Positions 1 through 7,506 of a stretch of DNA of 40,433 bases are shown here, one piece after another. This stretch comes from Mycobacterium sp. Marseille-P9652 (GTDB lineage Bacteria; Actinomycetota; Actinomycetes; Mycobacteriales; Mycobacteriaceae). Below the pieces are notes generated by a model, which made no database searches, was not told the DNA's origin, and saw nothing but the letters and a program-made list of their open reading frames with translations. Each line of letters begins with the position of its first letter. The first letter of the stretch is position 1. The DNA lies in assembly GCF_902652685.1 (NCBI RefSeq), contig NZ_CACRUY010000048.1:1-40433 (forward strand). The letters run 5' to 3'. The position numbers were made by a program, and so were the translations under genes.

Positions 1-461
1 CCCTCGGTCCGCATCAGGTGGTAGCCCCCCACCTGCGCTGCCAGCCGGCCGGCGACCTCGCTCATCGGCGCCAGCAGCGGCAGCGTGCCGTCGGCGGTCT
101 GCACGGTCTCGTAGGCGATCGACGTCGTGCCCGACGCCAACAGCGCGTCGGTGCACGCGCGGGAGGCGGCCAGGTGCAGGTAGGTGAACAGCACCTGGGT
201 GCCCCGCAGGAGCCCGTACTCCTGGGGCGTCGGCTCCTTGACCTTGAGCAGCAGGTCGGCCTCGCCCCACACCTGCTCGGCGGTGGCGGCGAGTTGGGCG
301 CCCGCCGCCTTGAACTCGTCGTCCGGGATGGCCGACCCCTCGCCGGCGCCCGCCTGGACGATCACCTCGTGGCCGCGGTGGGTCAGTTCCGCGACGCCGG
401 CCGGGGTGATCGCCACCCTGAACTCGTTGTTCTTGGTCTCGGTCGGAACGCCGACTCGCAT
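1..461 (-). CDS. ald: Alanine dehydrogenase, N-terminal part (cut by window edge)
   Basis: Catalyses NAD-dependent interconversion of L-alanine and pyruvate plus ammonia in the cytoplasm. The minus strand from the ATG at 461 reads MRVGVPTETKNNEFRVAITP, the conserved N-terminus of the AlaDH/PNT family, followed by the conserved stretches GAGEGSAI, DLLLKVKEP and the TYLHLA segment. About 153 codons are visible; the nucleotide-binding domain lies outside the window. A purine-rich AGGGGAAG precedes the start. In M. tuberculosis ald is divergent from its Lrp-type regulator aldR; here the divergent neighbour is an SRPBCC gene instead, so aldR is not adjacent. Identification is firm; the regulation is unknown from this sequence. 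Confidence 0.95.
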   Translation of the reverse strand, partial: MRVGVPTETKNNEFRVAITPAGVAELTHRGHEVIVQAGAGEGSAIPDDEFKAAGAQLAATAEQVWGEADLLLKVKEPTPQEYGLLRGTQVLFTYLHLAASRACTDALLASGTTSIAYETVQTADGTLPLLAPMSEVAGRLAAQVGGYHLMRTE

Positions 462-521
462 GCTTCCCCTAGCCTCGAGCTTCGGGTTCCAGAGTAGGCT
501 CGCCCGGCCGCATCTGCTGGC

Positions 522-527
522 TATGAT
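522..527 (+). promoter_or_regulatory. -10 element giving a leaderless SRPBCC transcript
   Basis: TATGAT (TANNNT) lies exactly 6 nt before the ATG at 534, so transcription would begin at or next to the start codon. No Shine-Dalgarno sequence is present. It would drive the five-gene run 534-6306. Confidence 0.5.
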
Positions 528-533
528 CGGCCG

Positions 534-1001
534 ATGACCGATCCGTGCGTGGCGGCCGCCGTTCATGTCGACGCCCGCCCCGACGAGGTGTACCGGCTCC
601 TCACCGACCTGCCGACGCTGGCCTCGCTCGCCGAGGAGGCGGTCTCGATGACGTGGCGCAAGGGTGATGCCGCCCGGCCGGGGGCGGTGTTCACCGGCCA
701 CAACCGCAACGGCGGGCACAGCTGGACCACCACCTGCACGGTGACCGACGCCGAACCGGGCCATCGCTTCGGGTTCGACGTGCGGTATGCCTTCATCCCC
801 ATCGCGCGCTGGCAGTACGACGTGGTCGAGGCCGACGGTGGTTGTCGGGTTACCGAGAGCACGTGGGACCGCAGGCCGGGGTGGTTCCGCCGGTTCGCCG
901 GCCGGGCCACCGGCGTGAGCGACCGGCCGGCCGCGAACGCCGAACACATCCGGCTGACCCTGCAGCGGCTCAAGCAGCGCGCCGAGGCCCGCGGGCGATG
1001 A
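534..1001 (+). CDS. SRPBCC (polyketide cyclase/lipid-binding fold) protein
   Basis: A 155-residue protein of the START/SRPBCC helix-grip type, a fold that binds hydrophobic ligands. The N-terminal VHVDARPDEVYRLLTDLPTL is the typical first strand and helices, the central GHNRNGGHSWTTTCTV the strand pairs, and the C-terminal AANAEHIRLTLQRLKQRAEA the long lid helix. It appears to match Rv2778c of M. tuberculosis by position and size. Its stop overlaps the start of the monooxygenase gene (ATGA), so the two are translationally coupled. A substrate-carrier or cyclase role beside the oxidative enzymes is inference; the ligand is unknown. Confidence 0.82.
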   Translation: MTDPCVAAAVHVDARPDEVYRLLTDLPTLASLAEEAVSMTWRKGDAARPGAVFTGHNRNGGHSWTTTCTVTDAEPGHRFGFDVRYAFIPIARWQYDVVEADGGCRVTESTWDRRPGWFRRFAGRATGVSDRPAANAEHIRLTLQRLKQRAEARGR

Positions 1002-2461
1002 CCGCGCGGGACCCGAGCGTCGCCGTCGTCGGGGCCGGCATGTCGGGCATCTGTGTGGCGATTGCCTTGCTGCGCAACGGGATCACCGACGTCACCGTCT
1101 ACGAGAAGGCCCCCGACGTCGGGGGCACGTGGCGCGACAACACGTACCCGGGCCTGTCCTGCGACGTGCCCTCGCGGGTCTACCAGTACACCTTCGCCCG
1201 GAATCCGGACTGGACGCACCTGTTCTCGCCCGGCGGCGAAATCCAGGACTACTTCCGCGGTGTCGCCGACCGCTTCGGGCTGCGGCAGCGCATCCGGTTC
1301 GGCACCGAAATCGTCGACGCCCGTTTCGAAGACGGGCGGTGGACGTTGCGCACCGACTCCGGGGCGGAGTCGACGGTCGACTTCCTGATCTCGGCCACGG
1401 GCGTCCTGCACCATCCGCGGATGCCGTCGATCGCCGGACTCGACGACTTCGGCGGGCATGCCTTCCATTCCGCGCGGTGGGATCACTCCGTCGAGCTGCG
1501 GGGTCGCCGCATCGCCATCGTGGGCAACGGATCGACCGGCGTGCAGCTCGTCTGCGGTCTGGCCGGTGTGGCGGGCAGGGTCATGCTGTTCCAGCGCACC
1601 GCGCAGTGGGTGGTGCCGATGCCGAACCCGCGCTACTCCCGCCTGGTCGGCAGCGCCTACCGGGCCGTTCCGTGGCTTGACCGGGTGGCCTACCGGACAT
1701 ACAGCCTCTTCTTCGAGACCTTCGCCGGCGGGCTCACCAAGCCGGGCCTGCGGCGACGGTTCATGGGGGCGTTGTGCCGCGCCAACCTGCGCCGGGTGCG
1801 CGACCCGGGGTTGCGTCGCGCGCTCACCCCGGGCTACCAACCGATGTGCAAACGGCTGGTGGTCGCGGGCGGGTTCTACCGGGCGATGCAGCGCGACGAC
1901 GTCGAATTGGTGACCGCTGGAATCGACCACGTGGAGCGCCGCGGAATCGTCACCGACGACGGCGTCCTGCACGAGGCGGACATCATCGTGCTCGCCACCG
2001 GGTTCGACACCCACGCGTTCTTCCGGCCGATGCGGCTCACCGGCCGCGACGGGATCGCCGCCGACGACGTGTGGCGGGACGGGCCGATGGCCTACCAGAC
2101 GGTCGCGCTGCCGGGCTTCCCGAACTTCTTCATGATGCTGGGCCCGCACAGCCCGGTCGGGAACTACGCGCTGACGGCCGTGGCCGAGTCGCAGGCCAAC
2201 CACATCGTCGGGTGGATAAAGCGTTGGCGCCGAGGCGACTTCGACACCATCGAGCCGACCGCCGCGGCGACCGAGCGGTTCAACGCGCGGCTTCGCGCGG
2301 CCATGCCGGACACCGTGTGGACCACCGGCTGCGACAGCTGGTACCTCAACAAGGACGGGGTGCCCGAGGTGTGGCCCTTCACCCCGGCCGCGCACCGCGC
2401 CATGCTGGCGGACGTCGACGCCGGGCAGTACGACCTGCGCCGGCACGCCACAGCCGGCTGA
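998..2461 (+). CDS. Baeyer-Villiger-type flavin monooxygenase
   Basis: A 487-residue FAD/NADPH monooxygenase. The first Rossmann motif is GAGMSG (residues 12-17) for FAD and the second GNGSTG (176-181) for NADPH. The type I BVMO fingerprint FxGxxxHxxxW(P/D) is complete at residues 151-162 (FGGHAFHSARWD), and the accessory GGxWxxxxYPGxxxD motif is at 42-56. Such enzymes insert oxygen next to a ketone to give esters or lactones. The ATG at 998 overlaps the upstream stop; longer in-frame starts would run through the SRPBCC gene. I do not recall a counterpart at this position in H37Rv, where Rv2778c and Rv2777c sit side by side, so it may be an insertion or a retained ancestral gene. The substrate is unknown. 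Confidence 0.9.
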   Translation: MTARDPSVAVVGAGMSGICVAIALLRNGITDVTVYEKAPDVGGTWRDNTYPGLSCDVPSRVYQYTFARNPDWTHLFSPGGEIQDYFRGVADRFGLRQRIRFGTEIVDARFEDGRWTLRTDSGAESTVDFLISATGVLHHPRMPSIAGLDDFGGHAFHSARWDHSVELRGRRIAIVGNGSTGVQLVCGLAGVAGRVMLFQRTAQWVVPMPNPRYSRLVGSAYRAVPWLDRVAYRTYSLFFETFAGGLTKPGLRRRFMGALCRANLRRVRDPGLRRALTPGYQPMCKRLVVAGGFYRAMQRDDVELVTAGIDHVERRGIVTDDGVLHEADIIVLATGFDTHAFFRPMRLTGRDGIAADDVWRDGPMAYQTVALPGFPNFFMMLGPHSPVGNYALTAVAESQANHIVGWIKRWRRGDFDTIEPTAAATERFNARLRAAMPDTVWTTGCDSWYLNKDGVPEVWPFTPAAHRAMLADVDAGQYDLRRHATAG

Positions 2462-2512
2462 AACCCGGCATCGAGCGCTCGGCGGCGGGGCCGCCGGGTG
2501 ACGGGGTGGTTC

Positions 2513-2518
2513 TATACT
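2513..2518 (+). promoter_or_regulatory. Possible internal -10 element and RBS for the di-iron protein gene
   Basis: TATACT lies in the 87-nt gap after the monooxygenase, with a strong AAGGGGGAGG ribosome site at 2531-2540 and the ATG at 2549. No convincing -35 box is visible. It suggests that the downstream genes can be transcribed separately from the upstream pair. Confidence 0.4.
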
Positions 2519-2548
2519 TCTGAGCACTCGAAGGGGGAGGGGGTCGCG

Positions 2549-3457
2549 ATGTCCACTGTCGACGACCGGGCCGCCGGTCCGCACGACCGATCGCTGGACC
2601 ACGAGCGCATCGTGCTCGAGCCGCGCGACGTCGACTTCGACTGGGCCACGCTGCCGTTCCACTACGTGCCCGGCGAACCATTCACCACCCACATGCTCAA
2701 CGTCCTGCACATGCTGCTGCCCGCGGGCGAGGAGTTCTTCGTGGACGCGTTCAAGAATGCCCTGCCATTCATCAAGGACGACCAGCTGCGGCTCGACGTG
2801 CAGGGCTTCATCGGCCAGGAGGCCGTGCATTCGCGGGCCCACGCCAAAGTCCTCGATCACTTCGCCGCCCACGGCGTCGACGTCACCCCGTACACCGACC
2901 AGATCCGCTGGCTGTTCGAGAAGCTGCTGGGGTCCAGGCCGGGCTGGAGCCCGCGGCGGCGGCACAGCTGGCTGCTCGAGCAGGTGTCGCTGGTATCGGC
3001 CATCGAGCACTACACCGCGATCCTCGGCGAGTGGGTGCTGAACACTCCCGCCCACGACGCCATCGGCACCGACCCGGTGATGCTCGACCTGCTGCGCTGG
3101 CACGGCGCCGAGGAGGTCGAGCACAAGGCCGTCGCCTTCGACACGATGAAGCACCTGCGCGCCGGGTACTGGCGCCGGGCCCGCGCGCAACTGGTGGTCA
3201 CCCCGGCGATGGCGCTGCTGTGGATCCGCGGCGTGCGGTTCCTGTACTCGGTGGATCCCGAGCTGCCGCCCGGGGCCAAGCCGCGCTGGCGCGACTATTT
3301 CCGGGCGGCGCGGCGCGGGCTGCTGCCCGGCCCGCTGCGCTTCGTCCGGGTCGTCGGCGACTATTACCGGCCCGGCTTCCACCCCTCCCAGCTGGGCGGC
3401 CTGGGTCCGGCCGTCGACTACCTGGCCGTCTCGCCCGCAGCGCGTGCGGCCCACTGA
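2549..3457 (+). CDS. Predicted 'metal-dependent hydrolase' with di-iron four-helix ligand pattern
   Basis: 302 residues, resembling the Pfam family called predicted metal-dependent hydrolase (PF10118) and, by position, Rv2777c. The sequence shows the ligand order of a carboxylate-bridged di-iron four-helix bundle: Glu61/62 (GEEFF), Glu91-x2-His94 (QEAVH), Glu153 (AIEHY) and Glu189-x2-His192 (EEVEH). This favours a ferritin-like oxidase, oxygenase or desaturase over a hydrolase. The C-terminal third is basic and contains a hydrophobic stretch (TPAMALLWIRGVRFLY) that may contact membrane. The start at 2549 is chosen for its AGGGGGAGG site; an upstream in-frame ATG at 2498 lies before that site. 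The 2Fe-2S reductase two genes downstream is a plausible electron donor (inference). Confidence 0.8.
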   Translation: MSTVDDRAAGPHDRSLDHERIVLEPRDVDFDWATLPFHYVPGEPFTTHMLNVLHMLLPAGEEFFVDAFKNALPFIKDDQLRLDVQGFIGQEAVHSRAHAKVLDHFAAHGVDVTPYTDQIRWLFEKLLGSRPGWSPRRRHSWLLEQVSLVSAIEHYTAILGEWVLNTPAHDAIGTDPVMLDLLRWHGAEEVEHKAVAFDTMKHLRAGYWRRARAQLVVTPAMALLWIRGVRFLYSVDPELPPGAKPRWRDYFRAARRGLLPGPLRFVRVVGDYYRPGFHPSQLGGLGPAVDYLAVSPAARAAH

Positions 3458-3460
3458 GCC

Positions 3461-5221
3461 GTGACTTCCAAGACGAGCGTCACGACGTCCGACGGTGTCA
3501 CGCTGGCCGTGCACCGCTACACCGAGATCGACCCGCGCCGCCCGACGGTGCTCGCCGTTCACGGCTGGCCCGACAACCACCACGTCTGGGACGGCGTGGC
3601 CGAGCACCTGGGCGAGGCGTACCCCGGCCGCTACAACGTCGTCGCCTATGACGTCCGCGGCGCCGGCGAATCATCCCGGCCGGCAAGGCGATCCGGCTAC
3701 TCGTTCGCCCGGCTGACGTCCGACCTCGGCGCGGTGATCGACAGCCTCGGCGTCCGGCGGGTTCACCTGCTGGCTCACGACTGGGGGTCGATCGCGGCGT
3801 GGGACGCGGTGACCGACGAGTCGGTGATGGCGAAGGTCGCGTCGTTCACTTCCGTTTCGGGACCGCACCTGCGGTATGCGGGCCGCTTCCTGCGGTCGGC
3901 GCGCAACCCGCGCGCCGGGGGAGGGGTCGCCAGGCAGCTGCTCGGATCGCTCTACATCGCCTTCTTCCTGTGTCCGGGCGTGCCCGAGCTCGCCTTCCGG
4001 TCCCGCGTCGGCGTGAAACTCGTTGAGGCGCTCGAACGCATCGGCCGGTCGAGCGCCCGCAGCCGGCGGAGCGCGACGCCGCGGTCCATCGGCGACTACG
4101 TCAACGGGCTGGGGCTCTACCGGGAGAACATGCCCGGCCCGATGATCTCGCCTGGGCCGCGACTGCCCGAGACCACCGTCCCGGTGCAGACCGTGGTGCC
4201 GCGCGCGGACCTGTTCGTGACGCCGGCCCTGCAGCGCTTCACCGGCGCGGTCCCGGCGGCCGGCCGGGTGGTCGAGATCGAGGGCGGACACTGGGTGGTC
4301 ACCTCGCGCCCCGACGTCATCGCCCGCCTCACCGCCGAATGGGTCGACCAAATCGAAGGCGGCGCAAGCGCTTCCGCCGCGACGGCGGGGAGCACGCGCG
4401 AGATCACGGGGAAGTTGGCCCTGATCACCGGTGGGGGAGCGGGCATCGGCCGGGCCACCGCGGTGGAGTTCGCGCGCCGCGGCGCCCGCAAGGTCGTGAT
4501 CGTCGACCGCGACCTCGACGCCGCCAACGTCGGCGTCGACGCCGTCCGCGCCGCGTGCGCGCTTGCGGCGGCGTACCGGGTCGACGTGCGCGACGAGAAG
4601 GCGATGAACGACCTTGCGGCGCAGGTGCGCTCCGAACACGGGGTGGTCGACATCCTGGTCAACAACGCGGGCATCGGGATGGCCGGGCGGTTCCTGGAGA
4701 CCAGCCCGGAGAACTGGGACGACATCATCGCGGTCAACGTCCGCGGCGTCATCGCCGGCAGCAGGGCGTTCGGGGCGCAGATGGTCGAGCGCGGACAGGG
4801 CGGGACCATCATCAACCTGGCGTCGGCCGCGGCGTTCATCCCCTCGAAGTCCATGGTGGCCTACGGCACGACGAAGGCCGCGGTGCTCGCGTTCAGCGAA
4901 GCGCTGCGCGCCGACTTCGCCGACGATGGCATCACCGTCACCGCCGTCTGCCCGGGATTTGTCAACACCAACATCGCCAAGAGCACGATCTACGCCGGCA
5001 TGACCGACGAACAGCAGGAGCGGGCCCGGCAGAAGGCCGACGCCGCCTACCGGCGCCGCAACTTCACCCCGGAGGCGGTCGCCAAGGCGATCGCGAAGGC
5101 CGTCGAGACCGGGGCGCCGGTGGTGCCGATCGCGGCCGAATCCCGTGTCGGCTACGCGATGCGGCGCATCAGTCCCTCGGCGCTGCGCCTGTTCGCCCGC
5201 CTCGACATTCGTCAGGGTTGA
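3461..5221 (+). CDS. EphD-like fusion: alpha/beta hydrolase plus short-chain dehydrogenase
   Basis: 586 residues with two catalytic domains. Residues 1-300 are an epoxide-hydrolase-type alpha/beta hydrolase: oxyanion motif HGWP (34-37), nucleophile Asp107 in AHDWGS, and a late GGHW His. Residues 315-586 are an SDR: TGGGAGIG nucleotide site (323-330), NNAG, and the Ser455/Tyr468/Lys472 triad (YGTTK). This is the architecture of EphD (Rv2214c), an epoxide hydrolase linked to mycolic acid metabolism in M. tuberculosis; this copy is a paralogue at another locus. The GTG start follows the previous stop by 3 nt and the next gene starts 2 nt after the stop, so it is within an operon. Hydrolysis of an epoxide to a diol followed by oxidation to a ketol is the inferred sequence. 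Confidence 0.9.
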   Translation: MTSKTSVTTSDGVTLAVHRYTEIDPRRPTVLAVHGWPDNHHVWDGVAEHLGEAYPGRYNVVAYDVRGAGESSRPARRSGYSFARLTSDLGAVIDSLGVRRVHLLAHDWGSIAAWDAVTDESVMAKVASFTSVSGPHLRYAGRFLRSARNPRAGGGVARQLLGSLYIAFFLCPGVPELAFRSRVGVKLVEALERIGRSSARSRRSATPRSIGDYVNGLGLYRENMPGPMISPGPRLPETTVPVQTVVPRADLFVTPALQRFTGAVPAAGRVVEIEGGHWVVTSRPDVIARLTAEWVDQIEGGASASAATAGSTREITGKLALITGGGAGIGRATAVEFARRGARKVVIVDRDLDAANVGVDAVRAACALAAAYRVDVRDEKAMNDLAAQVRSEHGVVDILVNNAGIGMAGRFLETSPENWDDIIAVNVRGVIAGSRAFGAQMVERGQGGTIINLASAAAFIPSKSMVAYGTTKAAVLAFSEALRADFADDGITVTAVCPGFVNTNIAKSTIYAGMTDEQQERARQKADAAYRRRNFTPEAVAKAIAKAVETGAPVVPIAAESRVGYAMRRISPSALRLFARLDIRQG

Positions 5222-5223
5222 GT

Positions 5224-6306
5224 GTGGTTGAGCGGCAGAGCATCTGGGCGAGCCGGCCCGGCGACCTGTACGGCCGGCGCGACCGCGACCGCCTCGGCAC
5301 GGCGCTGTGGGGCATGCGGGCGCTGTTCGGCGGGTTCGCCGCGGCGTCGCGGTGGGCGCCGTCGCGGGTGCTTCCGGTGCCGCGGGGACTGTCCGCGGTC
5401 GTCACCGCACGCGAACTCGTCGCCCCCGACGTCGTCGCGCTGACCCTCGCCGACCCCGGCGGTGGCCTGCTGCCGTCGTGGACGCCCGGTGGCCACATCG
5501 ACGTGCTGCTGCCGTCGGGCCGGCGCCGGCAGTACTCGCTGTGCGGCCCGCCCGGCCGGCGCACCGACTACCGCATCGCCGTGCGGCGCATCGCCGACGG
5601 CGGCGGCGGGTCCGTCGAGATGCACGAGGCCTACCGCGTGGGTGATACCCTCGTGTTCGAGGGGCCCCGCAACGCCTTCTACCTCGGCACCGCAGAGCGC
5701 GACGTCCTGTTCGTCATCGGCGGCATCGGCGTGACGCCGATCCTGCCGATGATCCGGGCCGCCGCGCAGCGCGGAATGGATTGGCGCGCCGTCTATGCCG
5801 GGCGCGGCCGCGAGTACATGCCGTTCCTGGACGAGGTGGTGTCGGCGGACCCGGATCGGGTGACGGTGTGGGCGGACGACGAGCGCGGCGGCTTCGCCGG
5901 CGTCGACGACCTGTTGGCCGGCGCGGGTCCGGCGACCGCCGTCTACGTGTGCGGGCCCAGCGGCATGCTCGAGTCGGTGCGCCGGGCGCGCGACGAGCAT
6001 GCTTGTGCCCCATTGCATTACGAGCGGTTCAGCCCGGCGCCGGTGGTCGACGGCGTCGCGTTCGAGGTGGAGCTGGCGCGGTCGGGTGAGGTGCTCGGCG
6101 TTCCGGCGAACCGGTCGGCGCTCGAGGTGCTGCTCGATCGCGACCCGACCGCGCCCTACTCGTGCCGCCAGGGATTCTGCGGGACGTGCAAGGTGAAAGT
6201 GCTTGCGGGGCAGGTTGATCACCGGGGCCGGCTGGCGGTGGGCGACGACGAGATGCTCGTCTGCGTGTCGCGGGCCCGCGGCGAACGGCTCGTCATCGAC
6301 GCCTGA
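5224..6306 (+). CDS. PDR/VanB-type oxidoreductase (flavin reductase with C-terminal 2Fe-2S)
   Basis: 360 residues. It transfers electrons from NAD(P)H through a flavin to a plant-type 2Fe-2S cluster, and so to a partner oxygenase. Flavin site RQYS is at 102-105, the nucleotide-binding GGIGVTPILPM in the middle, and the cluster cysteines are Cys314, Cys319, Cys322 (CRQGFCGTC) and Cys347 (VCVSRA). The GTG at 5224 is chosen because it begins 2 nt after the upstream stop; the open frame upstream overlaps the EphD-like gene. It appears to correspond to Rv2776c (309 aa). It is the only obvious electron donor for the di-iron protein of this operon. The 3' end overlaps the convergent GNAT gene by 14 nt. 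Confidence 0.92.
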   Translation: MVERQSIWASRPGDLYGRRDRDRLGTALWGMRALFGGFAAASRWAPSRVLPVPRGLSAVVTARELVAPDVVALTLADPGGGLLPSWTPGGHIDVLLPSGRRRQYSLCGPPGRRTDYRIAVRRIADGGGGSVEMHEAYRVGDTLVFEGPRNAFYLGTAERDVLFVIGGIGVTPILPMIRAAAQRGMDWRAVYAGRGREYMPFLDEVVSADPDRVTVWADDERGGFAGVDDLLAGAGPATAVYVCGPSGMLESVRRARDEHACAPLHYERFSPAPVVDGVAFEVELARSGEVLGVPANRSALEVLLDRDPTAPYSCRQGFCGTCKVKVLAGQVDHRGRLAVGDDEMLVCVSRARGERLVIDA

Positions 6307-6799
6307 GCCGGTAACCCAGGTGCGGCACCTGGATGCCCGGCAGCGGCTCCCACGTCAGCGTTCGGCCGTCGGCCTCGAAGTTGTTCTTCTCGTAGAAGCG
6401 TCGGCCCTTCGCGTTCTGCTCGGCGACCCACAGGATCGCGTCGCCCGACGGGTGGGCGTCCAGCGCCGCCCCGAGCAGGCGGCCACCGATCCCGTGCCGC
6501 TGGCTGTCCTCGGCGATGTAGAGGGCGTCGATCTGCAGCGCGTCCGGGGCGTCCTCGTCGGGCCCGAAGATCGTCACGCCCACCGTCCGGCCGACGTCTT
6601 CGGCGATCCACATCGCCCACCCCGGGCGGTTGAGGGTCTGCGGATAGACCTGCGCCACCCAGCGTCGTGCCGGCCCCAGCAGGTCGAGGAGCGGCGGCGT
6701 CAGAATCCCCGCCCACGACCTCCGCCAGACCGCGTAATGCATCTGGGCGACGCGGGGGAAGTCGGCCGGCTCGGCCTGCCGGAGCGCGATGTCGGTCAC
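6293..6799 (-). CDS. GNAT family acetyltransferase
   Basis: 168 residues with the acetyl-CoA pyrophosphate loop QRHGIGGRLL (Q/RxxGxG/A) in motif A and a C-terminal NAKGRRFYEKNNFE segment typical of the fold. It appears to match Rv2775 in position and size. Its GTG start overlaps the stop of the TetR gene by 4 nt (GTGA), so it is translationally coupled to that regulator. The acceptor is unknown. Confidence 0.88.
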   Translation of the reverse strand: MTDIALRQAEPADFPRVAQMHYAVWRRSWAGILTPPLLDLLGPARRWVAQVYPQTLNRPGWAMWIAEDVGRTVGVTIFGPDEDAPDALQIDALYIAEDSQRHGIGGRLLGAALDAHPSGDAILWVAEQNAKGRRFYEKNNFEADGRTLTWEPLPGIQVPHLGYRLRRR

Positions 6800-7443
6800 G
6801 GGCGTGACTCGAGGTAGGCGGCCAGGGCGTTGGTGAGGCCCCGCCGCGCCATGTCGAGGTCGGCGTAGGAACCCAGCTGGCGCTCGGACACCAGACCGCG
6901 CATCGCGCCGGGGATCAGCGCGGCCACCTCGCGGAGCCGCGCCGGGTCGACGTCGAGCCCGGCGAAGGCCTGACGGCAGGTCTCCAGCCAGCTCTTGCCC
7001 CAGGACACCAATTCGGCGGCGGTGCGCGGGTAGAGGCGCTCGAGTTCCCGCGGGTCGCGGGGCAGCGCCGCGCGCAGGTTCTCGATCGCGCGGGAATCCG
7101 GGGCGGCCAGGCCGCGGTACAGGGTGTCCACGATCGCGCCGACGCGTTCGCGCAGCGGCGCGTCCGGGCGCACCGGCGTCGACAGGGCGGCGAACGTCTC
7201 GGCCCGCCGCTCGGCGGTGCGGTGCAACACCGCGGCCCAGAATCCGTCGGTGTCGCCGAACTGGTACTGAACGGCGCCCCAGGTGGCGCCGATGTCCTTG
7301 GCGATGCGATTGGCCGACACCGAGCCCGGCTCGCCCGATGCCAGCGACTTGAGCGCGGCCTCGAGCATGCTCTCCCGGGTCGCGTGGCCGCGCCGGTTGG
7401 GTCGCCGGCTGGAACGCAGTCCCGCGACGTCGTTGCCCGTCAC
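6796..7443 (-). CDS. TetR family transcriptional regulator
   Basis: 215 residues. The N-terminal 60 residues form a TetR helix-turn-helix (ATRESMLEAALKSLASGE, then SANRIAKDIGATWGAVQYQF), followed by an alpha-helical ligand domain ending MARRGLTNALAAYLESRP. The start is GTG at 7443. It is divergent from the Rieske oxygenase with a 63-nt shared control region, the usual arrangement for a TetR repressor that controls its neighbour and itself; this is inference. The co-transcribed GNAT gene would be under the same control. Confidence 0.88.
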   Translation of the reverse strand: MTGNDVAGLRSSRRPNRRGHATRESMLEAALKSLASGEPGSVSANRIAKDIGATWGAVQYQFGDTDGFWAAVLHRTAERRAETFAALSTPVRPDAPLRERVGAIVDTLYRGLAAPDSRAIENLRAALPRDPRELERLYPRTAAELVSWGKSWLETCRQAFAGLDVDPARLREVAALIPGAMRGLVSERQLGSYADLDMARRGLTNALAAYLESRP

Positions 7444-7453
7444 CGGCTCAGGC

Positions 7454-7483
7454 TACCATTTTCATAGAGGGTACTGTTATTCT
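7454..7483 (+). promoter_or_regulatory. Divergent control region: candidate operator and -10 for the Rieske operon
   Basis: In the 63-nt gap between tetR and the Rieske gene, TACC (7454) and GGTA (7469) form a short spaced inverted repeat and TATTCT at 7478-7483 is a -10-like hexamer. A GGAGG ribosome site follows at 7493-7497 before the ATG at 7507. The operator assignment is weak because the inverted repeat has only 4-bp arms. Confidence 0.35.
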
Positions 7484-7506
7484 TTGGCGCGTGGAGGACT
7501 CCTGGC

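Noticed and set aside
563-3607. A 1014-codon open frame on the minus strand
   Set aside because: It is antisense to five clear genes and its translation is low-complexity Arg/Val/Pro/Gly with no domain; long shadow frames are common at this GC content.
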